This document shows positions 43,601 to 57,342 of a stretch of DNA of 64,000 nucleotides, piece after piece. The translations under genes were made by a program, and so were the position numbers. This DNA is from Plotosus lineatus (taxonomy: Eukaryota; Chordata; Actinopteri; Siluriformes; Plotosidae). The DNA lies in NCBI GenBank assembly GCA_024760905.1, contig CM045733.1:30485001-30549000 (forward strand), written 5' to 3'. The notes beneath the pieces are model-generated. The model saw nothing but the letters and a program-made list of their open reading frames with translations. It ran no database searches and was not told the origin of the DNA. Numbering within the stretch: position 1 is the stretch's first letter; every line of letters starts with the position of its first letter.

Positions 43601-46600
43601 GACAGCCATTGGCTGAATTTGAATCACGTGCCGGTTGCTCGGCAGTCAGCGAATACTCAAACCGTGGGTGCAAAACCGCGAATAGTCAAGGGCCTACTGT
43701 ATTACGCTGTGGGGAGCCGATATACCAGCTCATGACGATGTACTTGAGAAATGTGATGAGTCATGGTCGTGGCTCTGCTGTACATATGTGAAAAATGTAA
43801 TGAAAAGAAGTAACACATGGGACCCCTTTATACTCTATACCTGTGGGGTCATGCCCACCAGCCTGCAACTAGTTTTAAAGGAAACTGAGATGGAGGTTTA
43901 ATTTTATCCACTTCAACCTGAATAACTCTACTTAAACACCTGCTGAAACAATCCCAATTATGCATCAAAATTTACCTCAAACTCACGCATGACGGTGGCA
44001 AAAGAAGGGTTCTTCCGACACTGTTCATCCAACAGAGCCACATTGCGATCAAACTCTCGGATGTATGTAGAGTACATCTTCAGATATGGGCCCTTTAGCA
44101 CAAAGATGTCGGCCAGCCTCTGGTGTTCCGACCTGGATCACGCAGCAACAGTATAAAAGCCGTCATTATTAATGTATGAATACAGGGTAACAAAACACAG
44201 TATAACATCCAATCAGAAGTGCATAGAGCAGAGAGTGCAATACCGTATACAGCACACTCCATATTTACTGAAGCCCCTGGTTAAGTTGTGTTAAAATCCT
44301 TAAAATAAATTACATTTTCATTGCAGAAGATACTCTCACACTGAAAATTGTAGAAAAATGTAATCTTCAACTCAAGTGAATAGTAAAAGGGGGAGAAAAT
44401 CCCAGACTAAGAAATAATTATTTTTCAGAAAATCTCCTGTTCCACAATTATTGACACCCCTAACAATTCCTAGAAAATAAGTGTAATTGAAGTATTTCTG
44501 TCATTTCTACAGTTCGAAACAATGTTGATCAGAGTATCTAGGAACATTTAATTAGTAATTCAACACTTTGTTTCCCTGGGGTATAAATATGACGTCACAC
44601 AGATGCCATTTCTCTTATACATTCTTCAACATGGGAAAAACAAAAGAGCATACCATTCAAGTAAGACCCATGAGTGTCGACCTTCACAAGTCAGGCAATG
44701 GCTACAAGAAAATATCCCCTTGCCTGCAACTGCCCATATGCAGCATCTTGGGGTCTCCAAAAGTCTCAATCAACCATCAGGCCCCATCTACATGCCAACA
44801 AGCTGTTTGGGAGGCATGCAGGGAAAAAAAATTCTCACTCACAATCATAAATGGTAAACGTCTGGAGTTCACTAAGCGGTACTGGGACCACGTGCTTTGT
44901 CAGATGAGACACAATATTGAGCTTTTTGGCAACAAACACTCTGTGGGTCTGGTGGAACACAAAAGATGAATATGCAGAAAAGCACCCCATGTGCACTGAG
45001 AAGAATAGGGGAGAATCTGTGATGCTGTGGACATGCTGTTCTTCCAGAGGCCCTGGGAACCTTGCTAGGGTGCATGGCATCATGAACGGTCATTTTAAAT
45101 CAAAATTTGGTGGCCTCTGCCCAAAACTGAAGATGGGTCATCACTGGGTCTTTCAGAAAGATAATGATCCTAAACAAGTGGCGAAATCGACACAGAATCA
45201 AGCTCCTCCCATGGCCATCTCAGTCCCCAGACCTCAACTCCATTGGAAACCTGTGACGTGAGCTGAAGAGTAGAGTGCAGAGGAGTGGACCAGGTCGCTG
45301 GATGATTTAGAGATTGTGCAAAGAGGTACAAGATCCATCTTTCTGTACGTATTCTCCCATCTTGTGAAACATTATAGGAGAAGATTAAGTGCTGTTTTGT
45401 TGGTTAAAGTGGGTTGTGCAACATATTAACATCGGGGCTAATAATTGTGGTGCACATGATTTGATATAACATACTTATTTCTTAATGTGTAATTTTTTCC
45501 CCCATTGAATAAATACACTTGATTTAAAGGTTGGATTTTCCTCTTTTTTCCATTGTGGTCCTACAATATTTAGAAAAAAACTCAATTTATTAGAAGCTAA
45601 AGAACACATCTTAACCAGGGGTGCGCAGTTATGTGCAGATATGGACAGTGTAAAGCACAGAATAAATTAGCATTAATTTACATCGGAGAAATATACAGAA
45701 TGTAACTTATAGCAGCACACACTCGCACACTGAGATGACCATGCTAAATTTCTAACTTGCACAAAAATTATTGCAGGCTGTTTTTGATCGCAAGAATTTA
45801 ACTTCGGTTGTCTTTGAATCTCTCATACAGTAGGAGATTCTCAATTGTTGAGGCACTGTTGAAAAGCCATGTCTGGGACAGCCCAAAAATCATACAGTAT
45901 TTACTGGGCTCTCCATTGCCTTAATAAGCTTGACCTCTATTCAATAATAATAATAATACAGTCGGCTCCCAATTTACGAAGGCCCCTTTGTACGAAATCC
46001 CCGGATTACGAAAAACATTTTCTTGAGTTTCCGTACCCGAAATACGAATCAACCCCCTCTTACGAAAAGAAATTCAAAATTCAAACGTGCCAATCAAAAT
46101 TTCACATGAAGCGCGAGTTGCTCTCTCATTGGCTGTCTCTCAACATCCCACCCCGCTGGCCTCCCAGATAGAGACAGAAGGAAGCTTCACGCTTTAGTTT
46201 TTAGTTTAGTTTTTTAAATTGTTTAATTCAGTAAATGTTTAATAAATATGGGTGCATTTGAGCTTATCTGGCATCCCGATCCCTCAAGGAATCAAATTAA
46301 AGTTGAGTTTGTCAAGCAGGGAATGCGCTTTGAATTCACATCTTGTGGGCATGGCCCGCATCGCGTGCTCGAGAGAAGGACAGAGAGAGAGAGAGAGAGA
46401 GGTGTGTATGTTAATAAAAATGTTTAATAATGGTTTAATTAATAAATGTATTAATAAAATGGTTTAATGGTTTAATAAATACTTTTCTTTTACTTTTAAC
46501 ATATATTTCATACAAAATTGGTGTACTTTCATCATTTTTAAAGGGTTTATGGGGTTTATCCAGTCAAAGAACTGGAGACGGAACGAATTAGGCGATTAAC

Positions 46601-46931
46601 ATGTAAGATGCGACCCCTACTTACGAAATCCCCGCAATATGAAAATGGCTCTGGAACGGATTAATTTCATAAATTGGGGGCCGACTGTAATAATAATAAC
46701 AACAATAATAATGATAATAATAATAAACCACTCCTGTTTTTAGGGATTTACTTCTGCTGAGATATCAAAAATAAATGGATTCCAATGCATTTCTGCTTTA
46801 TTAGTATGCTACAATCAGAATTACAGTTGTCACTGCAGTCAGAGATGAAAAAAGCAATAGAATTCGGATTTCTGGGAGGTGGTACCATCTACCTCCTAAA
46901 CAGTCCAATTAATGAAACTTCATAACCAAAT

Positions 46932-47015
<84 letters not shown>

Positions 47016-50000
47016 GGTAATACTGTATTCATATTGTCAGGCTTAAAGAATACAATCTGAACAGGCACAATATATGTAGAGTTTGGCAATAAAACCATCC
47101 ATCACTGAACAATCTAAACTTAAAAAAAACACAAAAAAAAAAACCACAGAATGTTTAGAAATTCCAACTTCAGCTCTAAAAAGATCCAGGTAGTATATTT
47201 AAGGAAACAGCATAATGATTATTGTGAAATTATGGTTTTATTGGTATGCATCCTTGCTTAGCTGTTCCCAACATGTGTATTAGGAGAGTATGAAAATTTG
47301 TTAGAACATACCAGTGGGCAACTCTCTCCTCCAGCTCTCTCAGCAGGTCCTTGTTTAGCTCGTATAGCTGAGGCAGGTAGTAAAGGATCTGATTCAGGAC
47401 CCGCTCCTCCACCACCGGCTTCCCACTGGCACGGGTTGCTTTGGCAACTGCATCGCGGAAGTCCTGTTGAGAAAACAGAGCACTAGTAGACAAGTGCTTC
47501 ACCATACATTCACCATCGATCAGCAGTCTATCACAAGGTATCCGGACACTAGAACAGGAGTACACACCATAATGTCAATATGCTACAGCTAAGCAAAAGA
47601 GAGTGATTGTTTGAGACTGAGATTTTCAATCAGTCAAACACAGCTCTCTAGCTCAGAGAATAACAGCATCCAAACACAACCCAACCAAACATGCAACACT
47701 ATAGAAAAAACCTTGAAAAATGGCATACATTCTGCCAGATGTGGTGTTTTTAAAGTACACATTCAAAAACAGGACTTGAGATTCTAGTTCATTTAGAGGA
47801 AAAGAAAACACGTGGTCTCGCATACAGTTGATGAACAATCACTATTAAAGACTCCCAAACCAGTAAAAACTTCTGATTTTGCCACCAATTATGTCTTCTC
47901 GATTAACAAGATAACTGGCAAACAGACAAATTTCAAAGCAACCACCATTCAGCAAGCTCGCTCTATTTTCAACTAATCAAAACATCAGAAAAAAAACACT
48001 GCTTGGGCCTGGCTGTGATGTTAATCTGGCCCACCATTATCAAATGATCCACACAGGGTATATGTGCGATTTTTGTCTTTTTTTACATCAACAGTACGCA
48101 GTTGTTGGCTGATCAAACAGGACAGGAAATCTGGACCAACCAATCAAAACTGCCCATCGGAGGTTTCCAAACAAAGTCATACCTAATCGTCTGTGGTGAG
48201 AGAATGCTAACAGAGATATTACGAGCTAGTTTAGGTGAAAAACATTGCAGAGCAGGCTGAAGATGCCTTAGTAGTGAGTAAACATACCTGTATGTCCTTT
48301 CCTGTACTAACTAGAATATTAACTATCAAATATCGACGATTAAAAATAAACAAAACATGTACCAAAAAAACCCCCACAACACCTACCAACTGAGTTTGAC
48401 TGACATCAACTCTTTGACTGTATACTTAGTCTGTGTTCTAACAAACCAGTACTAGAATATATTCACTTTTCGAGACTTTAAAAGCACTTCTCCAAGTTGC
48501 TCTGGATAAAAGCATTTGCTAAATGCCGTAAAACAGTGGTCCCCAAATTACGGCCCGCGGGCCGGATACGGCCCACCTCCACATTTGGCCTGGCCCCCTG
48601 AACAATACCAGAGAAGCATTATGATGACTTTTTATTTAGTCTGGCCACGCGATTAAGACTAAACACCAAGAATATGACATTCTATTCCACCTTCACTGTC
48701 AGATAGAACGGAATAATGGTGAAAAAGTTATGGAAGAGAAAAATTGATTCAGAATGCAGGATATTTAATCTGCAGTGGAAAGAGACGTTATTTGTTCAAT
48801 GCAAAGAAAAAGTTGTTTGCATCATCTGTGGCAGTATTCAAAGAATTCAATCTGCGCCGACACTCTGAATCCCCATCACAAAGACAAGTATCATCACTTG
48901 CAAGGCCAAATGCAAGTAGACAATAGGGGCGTCATTGAAAACCTATTATTGGTATCGATATATTGATAAAAAAAAATTCCGATGTATCGATACATTGGAA
49001 TATTGCTGTACTGTTCATAAATGCATTAAATAGAACAGACTAAGCTATATTACAGTAGTTTGTATAATCGACCGATGCGAGTTTTGTTTGATCGATTTTA
49101 CGACCGCAAAAGTGGTGACGCATGATTCATAGCAGTGCTGTGCGAGTGTTGCGTATGACGGTTGTCTGCACTGCCAGTAGCGCTAGCATCTTAAAAGGCC
49201 AAGCAGGAGATGATGCAGCTTCACTTTCTAACTGCTCAGAGCAAATCTATTCATCTACAGTACTTTCAATGATACGTCACTGTGGCGCGAAGCTGAGAGC
49301 CAATCCTTTCTGAGTGGGCGGGTCCGACACCTTGAAACTCTAATTTTATTGGACCCACACGCTGCAGTGTTTATGTGACAGGAAGCGCGTCCCAAGTTTT
49401 GGCAATCAGCTGGTCTGTGGGTTGAAGTTTTTCCATGTCTGTCCTTTTGTGACAGCTGTGCTTGGCTTCGTGCAAATGAGCCGATCAAAAACGAGGGAAA
49501 TTTATCTCTTTACTCAAACAACACGCGCAGTCTGTGGCTGTTGTTATAATTCAATAAAATTGGAGTTTGAAGCTATCAGACCCACCCACACAGTGGAGTA
49601 CAGAAAAGATTGGCTCTCCGCTGCATGTCACAGTGACATGGAATCGAAAGTAGATGTATAGATTCAGAAGATGCACATATCTGCATTATCCGGCGATAAG
49701 TGCCTCTCGTTCAAAATGTTCCGTGCTGTTGAGAACGTGCTCTGACAGCACACTAGAAGCAGGGACGTACCATTTACCACACAGAGAGGCGGAACGTACC
49801 ATTTACCATACAGAGAGGTGGTTTAATGCCAGGGTGGGTGCCGACCGAGACTCCTGGCCATCCTGCCTTGGTTTCTTTGGAGTTAGCAAGGTCAACGATA
49901 ACGGACAGCGTCTACTAGAGTTTTGCTCTTACCACGGCTTTTGTGTGAGCAACACCTTCTTCCAGATGAAGCTACATCGGGTGTCCCGCCGTCATAAGAG

Positions 50001-53000
50001 CAAAACGGGCGGCCCTTGCTTAATATAAGCATTCTCCAAGCGAAAAGACCCTTAAGAGCAGCTTGGAGCAAGGTCCAACAGACAGCAAGGAAATGTGCCA
50101 AAGAGTATTGGCAAGAGCTCAGTCACAACATCCAGACTGCAGTGGACACAGGTAACACCAGAGGCATGTACGATGGCATCACGAAAGCTCTCGGACCAAC
50201 TCAGAGCAAAACAGCACCCCTCAAATCCATCAGTGGGGAAGTGATCACCAATAAGGGGAAACAAATGGAGTGATGGGTAGAGCACTACTCAAGAGCTTTA
50301 CTCCAGAGGCAACAGTGTTGTTGACTCGGCACTGGATGCCATCGAACCTCTACCTATCATGGAGGACTTAGACGCCGAACCAACACTGGAAGAACTCAGC
50401 AAGGTTATTGACAGCTTGGCCTTGGGCAAAGTCCCTGGAACAGATGGCATCCCTCCTAATCTCATCAAGCGCTGCAAGTCTACCCTCCTGCAGCCACTAC
50501 ATGACACCCTTTGCCAGTGCTGGCATGAAGGCAGCGTTCCTCAAGACATGAAAGATACCAAAATCGTCACCCTGTATAAGAACAAAGGGGACAGGAGCGA
50601 CTGTAACAACTATAGAGGCATCTCTCTCTTGAGCATTGTGGGCAAAGTGTACGCTCATGTCTTGCTCGCGCGATTCCAGCAACTGGCTGAACGTGTCTAT
50701 CCTGAATCCCAATGCGGCTTCCGCACAGAACGCTCAACAGTGGACATGATTTTCTCCGTTTGCCAACTCCAGGAGAAATGTTCTCCAGGGAACAACAGAA
50801 ACCAGTCTACATTGCCTTCATTGATCTAACCAAGGCATTTGACCTGGTTAGCCGGGATGAGCTTTTCAACATCCTCCTGAAGATCGGATGTCCCCCGAAT
50901 CTGCACATTATGATCAGATCTTTCCATGATGACATGAAGGCAACCATTCAGTATGAGGGCAGCATGTCAGAACCTTTCAACATCAAGAGTAGTGTAAAGC
51001 AAGGCAGCATCCTTGCCTCGACACTCTTAGGCATCTTCTCCCTCCTTCTTAAACATGCCTTTTGGGACCTCTACCAAAGGAGTGTACATTCATAAAAGAT
51101 CAGATGGCAAGCTATACAACATTGCAAGACCCAGAGCAAAGACCAATGTCCGCGAAACCACCATAAGAGACATGCTCTTTGCAGACAATGCCATCACTGC
51201 ACACACAGAATATGACCTCCAGCAACTGATAAGCGGATTCTCTCACGCTTGCCATGACTTCAGGCTGAGCATCAGTTTTAAAAAGGCCAATGTGCTGGAT
51301 CAGAACGTGGATACACCACCGGTCACCATTAACTACCACCAACTGAAAGTGGTCCATGAGTTCACCTACCTGGGATTCACCATCACAGACAACCTGTCCC
51401 TTGATGCCGAGTTAAATAAACGTATTGGCAAGGCTGCAACGACGCTGGGGAGATTAGCCACTCATGTCTGGGAGAACCCCAAGCTGACTACCAAAACCAA
51501 GAGGTCTGTCTATAATGCCTGCATTATCAGCGCCCTCCTATATGGGAGCGAGGTATGGACAACCAAGAGCGGAAGCTAATTAGTTTCCACCTGTGAAGCC
51601 TCCACCGTATCCTCGGCATCAGCTGGAGAGACAAGGTGCCCAACACCACTGCGCCAGTCTCCCCAACATGTACACACTACTCAGACATTGCAGAATGTGC
51701 TGGATTGGCCACGTGTGCCACATGGAGGATGGCAGAATGCCTAAGGACATCCTCTATGGAGAACTTGACATTGGCAAACGATCCCGTGGACGCCTACAGC
51801 TGAGGTACAAAGACGTGTGCAAACAAGATATGAAAGCCTTGGAAATCGACCCCGAGAGCTGGGAAGACACTGCGGCAGACCGCAGCAGCTGGCACTGCCT
51901 CCTCCATAAGCAACTGAAGGAAGGTGAAGAGAAAATCACCAATGAAGCCATCGAAAAAAAAGGGCCAGGCAAAAAGAGAAAACAACAACTAACTCCGTCG
52001 CATCTATTCACATCTGCTCCTCATGTGGAAACGACTGCCATTCCTGCATGGGCCTCGAAAGCCGCATTGTTTAGAGCGAATTACTACAAACTTACAGTGA
52101 AAGGGCACACTTTCCATGGTCGATTTTGACCGAAGGAGGCCTACTACTAATACAAAATCAGATTGGGGCAATGGTGGTCTAGTGGTATAGGGCGCTGGAT
52201 CACTGATCCAAAGGTTGGGGGTTTAAGTCCCACTCTCCACAAGGTTGTCACTGTCCCCCCTCAGCGCAGCTAACGGTTATCAAAGGCCGGCCAAGTCTCT
52301 CACTGTCTATGGTGTGAGGCATGTAAAAAAAAAAAAAAAAAAAAAAAAAACATTGCTGACTTTCGACGAGAGTAGATACAAAGCCTTTGGTGTGTTTCCG
52401 CCCTGCGATGGCCTGGCGAGGACTCTGCCCTTGCCAGGAGTTGGTTGGGATGGGCATCAGCCTTCCCGCGACCCTAATTAGGATTAATCAGTTACAGAAA
52501 ATGAACTGAATGATGATACAAAATCAGAAAAATTTGGTTTTCTGGTTTTGAAGCTGAAATAGCTTTATTCCTTCTTATACGATAGCTTTGTTCCACTGTG
52601 TGCTAATCCACATGGTTTCTTTTCCTTTAACACCTCACATTTTTCTAACTACCTTCATTTATCATTAGTTTCTTTAAAAAAACAAAACAAAGTTCAACAC
52701 TTTATGTGGACCAAAGTACAACTGGTGTGACTGAATCCGATTCAACTCTTCATCTAAGCCTACAACTCAACTCTCTGGAATTTTGGCTTAACTCAACGAG
52801 TTGGATCAGGTCTGATCCTATGGGGCTGTTGGTTCTGCAGCAAGGGAAACCCAGCAGGGAGTATTCACCTCTACGCCAGCTGAGGGTGCCCTCCTGCCTC
52901 TCCATATCTACCAAGCATCTGCAAACAAAGCAAAGTCTTGCCAATCTCTTTGTATTCGTTTGGAGTCTTTGTACTGTAGTCGCTATTCTGGCGTCTGACC

Positions 53001-56000
53001 TTTGCCTTGATCTTTTGTCTACTATTTAGAATTTTCTTTTGTCTAAAATTATTGTGTACTGTTTTAAAGCTTTATTTTATATTCTAGTTGTGTGCTGCAA
53101 GCCCAACTAACAGTTCCAGTCTTAGTGCCGGTCTTGAACAGGTACCAGCACATAACTAGAATATTTGGTACTGGATTGGTACCAATTAAAAAAAAAAAAA
53201 AAAAGAAAGAAAGAAAGAAAATTTGTTCCAATTTTCTGGTGCAAAAAAATTCGGTACTTGGTGCAGTGGGAAAATGACTCTTAGTTTTAGTGGCTCAGTT
53301 TTCACAGAAAATGTCCAGGGGAGTTTTGGTATGGAGATAATCTCTCATTTACTCCCTCTCTGCCTCCCTTTCGTACACATGACCTTCTTAAAGGCAGCTG
53401 TTAGGGATCATGGCCAACTGCGTGGGCACCAGAGGGGGTGGGTGTGACCTCTTTCCTAAAAAACTCTCGTCTCTCCCTCCTTTGTCTCGCCACGTCTTGC
53501 CTTCTGTTCCTCCCCTCCCTATTTTTGTTGCTGTTTTCTTACAACATGACATACTCTCTTTCATTCTGTTTTGTTTTGTTTTTTTTTTTTGTTCTCTCAG
53601 TCCTTTAATTCATTGCTTCTCTTCTCTTTGTGTGGGATCATGTTTAAACCTGATGCACTCCTCCACACACACATTACAAACAGAGGTTGAAATACGGCCA
53701 CAGGTGTGTATCAGTATTTACACTGTGCTTCAGCACGTCCAGTGATCCGTCAGGAAAAAACGATCTTAAATCACAAGTAAGACTTATTAAATACGGATTC
53801 ATATATTTGTCCTATCTGTGATCGTTTTCACATGGTAATAAATCTTTTATAAATTTTCCTTTATTTAGGAAAGATTTATATTTACTTACAATGTGCAGCA
53901 ACTTCAGAACGTCCACAAATCTGTAACAAACACGTTTTCATTACTGTTATAGCCATTCCATATATAAGCACAGAGTGTAATAAAAAAATGGAGGATGGAT
54001 ACAATGGAGAAAAATCACATTGTAATACTGCAGAATCTAATCCCTACAATTTGTTTTGCCAACATAGGCAAGTACAAGTTCACAGGTTCTTTTGGGTTTT
54101 TTTTTTGAATAAATGTAATAAAAATTTGTAAAGAATGTAATTAATCTCAAATGTAATCAGTTTAGAAATTCAAATATTTAGAGTCTGATACTTTCTTTAG
54201 TTTTGAAATGAAGCCACAAGGAACTAACCTCACCCAAAATCTATAAATACATACATGACTCTTCATGTTGGCTCCAAAGACAATATTAACCTACACAATG
54301 TTTTGTAAAATAATTGTTCGGACAGTGTGCATTTACAAAACAAAATTTTGCTCAAGTCCAGTACCAAGCCGTGTGCCAGCATGGCAGGAATTTATTCAGC
54401 ATCTCTTGTCTTAGACAGAATGATATTCAATTTGGAGCCATGCATTTTATACTCAAAGCTCTACTTCTTGCCAGGTGTACATCATGCACCTTTTGACATA
54501 TCATTCACCCTTTTGTGTATCGGTGAATATGTGTGAATACATGTAAATGTGTGAAAATGTCGATAGATAAATGTGTACATATACATATATGTATATGTGT
54601 AAATATAGGAGTGTGTACATAATGTGTATGTATACACACACACACACACACACACACGTCACTATTTGAGTTACGACCTAGATCGGTTCCGACCAACCAG
54701 TATTCGGATTGGTCGCGAGTTGGATATTTAACACAACAAAACCGAAACCACCCAGCACTTGCTATGAATTCACGTGAAGCATATTCTTCACCTGCATGTT
54801 CTTTCAACATGCGAAATAAACTTGTAGTCTTACTTTCCACTGCTCGCAATATCACTTTCACATTCCTTTGCTTATTATCGTTCAACCACCTGTATAGCAA
54901 TTTTTCCATCTCTGCGATTGGTCCTTCAGGATGTTTTGTGATGATAATTGACTTAATTGGGGCTGCTGCTTTCACAGCTTCGTAAATGCGGTCCCTGTCC
55001 TTCAAAATTGTAGACACCGTGGAGATGGAGAGATGGAGATTTCACTTTCATCTTCGTCTCCAACGACAGTGCTTTCCTTGCTTTCTTAATAGAATTTCCA
55101 TCTGATGAATCGGACTTCCTCTTGGGAACCATGGTAACGATGTACAGTAAATTAATGTAAAATTGTGCTGTAAAAGAGATTATTGCGACGGTATTTAGTG
55201 TGCTGTTGGGACATTCACAATATACTCATAATAGGCATCTGCTAGACGTGGTCGTAAGTATGGGTGGTTGTAACTTGTGTACGTCGTAACTCGGATAGTG
55301 ATTGTATATATCATACCGTATTCGACATGATAAGTGCCCAGGGTGCTTTAAAAATTGGAGTGGGTGGGCGCTTATTAAAATCATACCAGCGGAGTGGAAC
55401 AGTAAGTCCTTATTACCATCCAGGTGGAAAACATGAATAATAACAGAACAATAAAAGAGTTTTACTGGTATTCAATTTGTGGTATCAACCAAATTACTTA
55501 CAAGAAAGCTGAAAATAAACAGAAAACAATAATTTTTAAATAACAGACCCCTTACTTTTCCCTCCCGGTGCTGTTCCTTTAAACATTTTCCCAGAAGTAA
55601 AATTGAGCTAATCAACACGAATGTCAACTTTAGCACATGCCACGTCTAACCAATCAACACAAACATAAACAAAAGCACATGGCCAGAAACATCCTTAAAT
55701 TCATAAAGGTAGTGAGCAGGAGAATCGGGTGAAAAATACTCATCATCATTTTCTGATAGGTTCATATCCGGCTCATTGCTCCATTCATTCAGAGCATCTG
55801 ATAGTTTTGCTGTAGCAGTTTCTAATGGTTCATTGGTTGTTGGAGATTTACCAAGAGAACACGGCAAAATATTTCCTGTTTTTTAAAACGCAGTGGAGCA
55901 ATCAAACGTGTTGTTACTAATGAATATTATACACATTCCCCAGTGGCAGGGGGTCTTGACATACCGTGTAAACTCAGTTTTACAGGTAGTGAACGCATGA

Positions 56001-56163
56001 TTTTATGGTTACAGAGACTGATCGAATAAAATTGGTAAGTTTGATCTACGATTTTGCTCCCGTTACACATGGGCAGTTATTGGACATAAGATTAAAAAAA
56101 AAACAAAAAAAAAAAACATTGGGGAGCACTTATTGGAGCAGGGCACTTATCGCATCAAATACG

Positions 56164-56199
<36 letters not shown>

Positions 56200-57282
56200 G
56201 TTTGTGTGTGTGTATGCATATGCAGTTTTGTATAGCACATGTACAGCTTTTTTTAATAAATTGCTGCTAAACATATAAATATATATGTATATATATAAAT
56301 ATAAAATGTACACACATATATACGTGTGTGTGTGTATATATGTGTGTATTATATATATACACATGCACACCAGAGAACTCAGTAGTACACAAATATGATT
56401 TTACTCACACTTTCTCTGAGCTCATGATCTCCATAGCAATGTGAACCACTTTATTCCTTTTTGCTTTCTCGACCTCCTAATGTCACACACACATGCACGC
56501 GCGTGCACACACACACACACACACACACACTCAATATTAAAGCGGTGATATGCAGCGATAGTTTCACAATAGTAACACTTACACTTTCATTGCATCCAAC
56601 CATCTCAAGGAATCAAAATCACAACTTCATATTAATATACACTTCCTGACGTTACGCTCACACTGTGTGTGTAGGGGATAGATTTTAGGAGGGTTTGAGA
56701 GAGTGGGTCTTTATTTCAATAGATGATCAGTCTTAACATTAGTATAGTTTGAATCAGTAGATCTCCGTTCCTCCATGTTGAGAGGAGCCAGTTGAGGTGG
56801 CATCTGAATAGAATGTCTCCGGCATGTGCAACCAGAAATAGACCCCAGGGTCAACCCACAGCGCGTGCGAGCGAGAGAGAGAGAAAGAATAACGGTTTAG
56901 TTTTTAGTTTAGTTTTTTAAGTTGTTTGAATTCTGTTAATGTTTAATAAATGTGGGCGCATTTGAGCTCATCTGGAATTCCGATCCCTCAAGGAATCAAA
57001 TTAAAGTCGAGTTTGTCAAGCAGGGAATGCGCTTTGAATCCCACGTCGTGGGCGTGGCCCGCAGCCCGTGCGCACGCGCGCGAGAGAGAGAGCGAGAGAG
57101 AGAGCGAGAGAGAAAAGGAATAACGCTTTAGTTTTTAGTTTAGTTTTTTAAGTTGTTTTAATTCAGTAAATGTTTAATAAATGTTGGCGCATTTGAGCTC
57201 ATCTGGAATTCCGATCCCTCAAGGAATCAAATTAAAGTTGAGTTTGTCAATCAGGGAATGCGCTTTGAACTCCATGTCTCAG

Positions 57283-57342
<60 letters not shown>

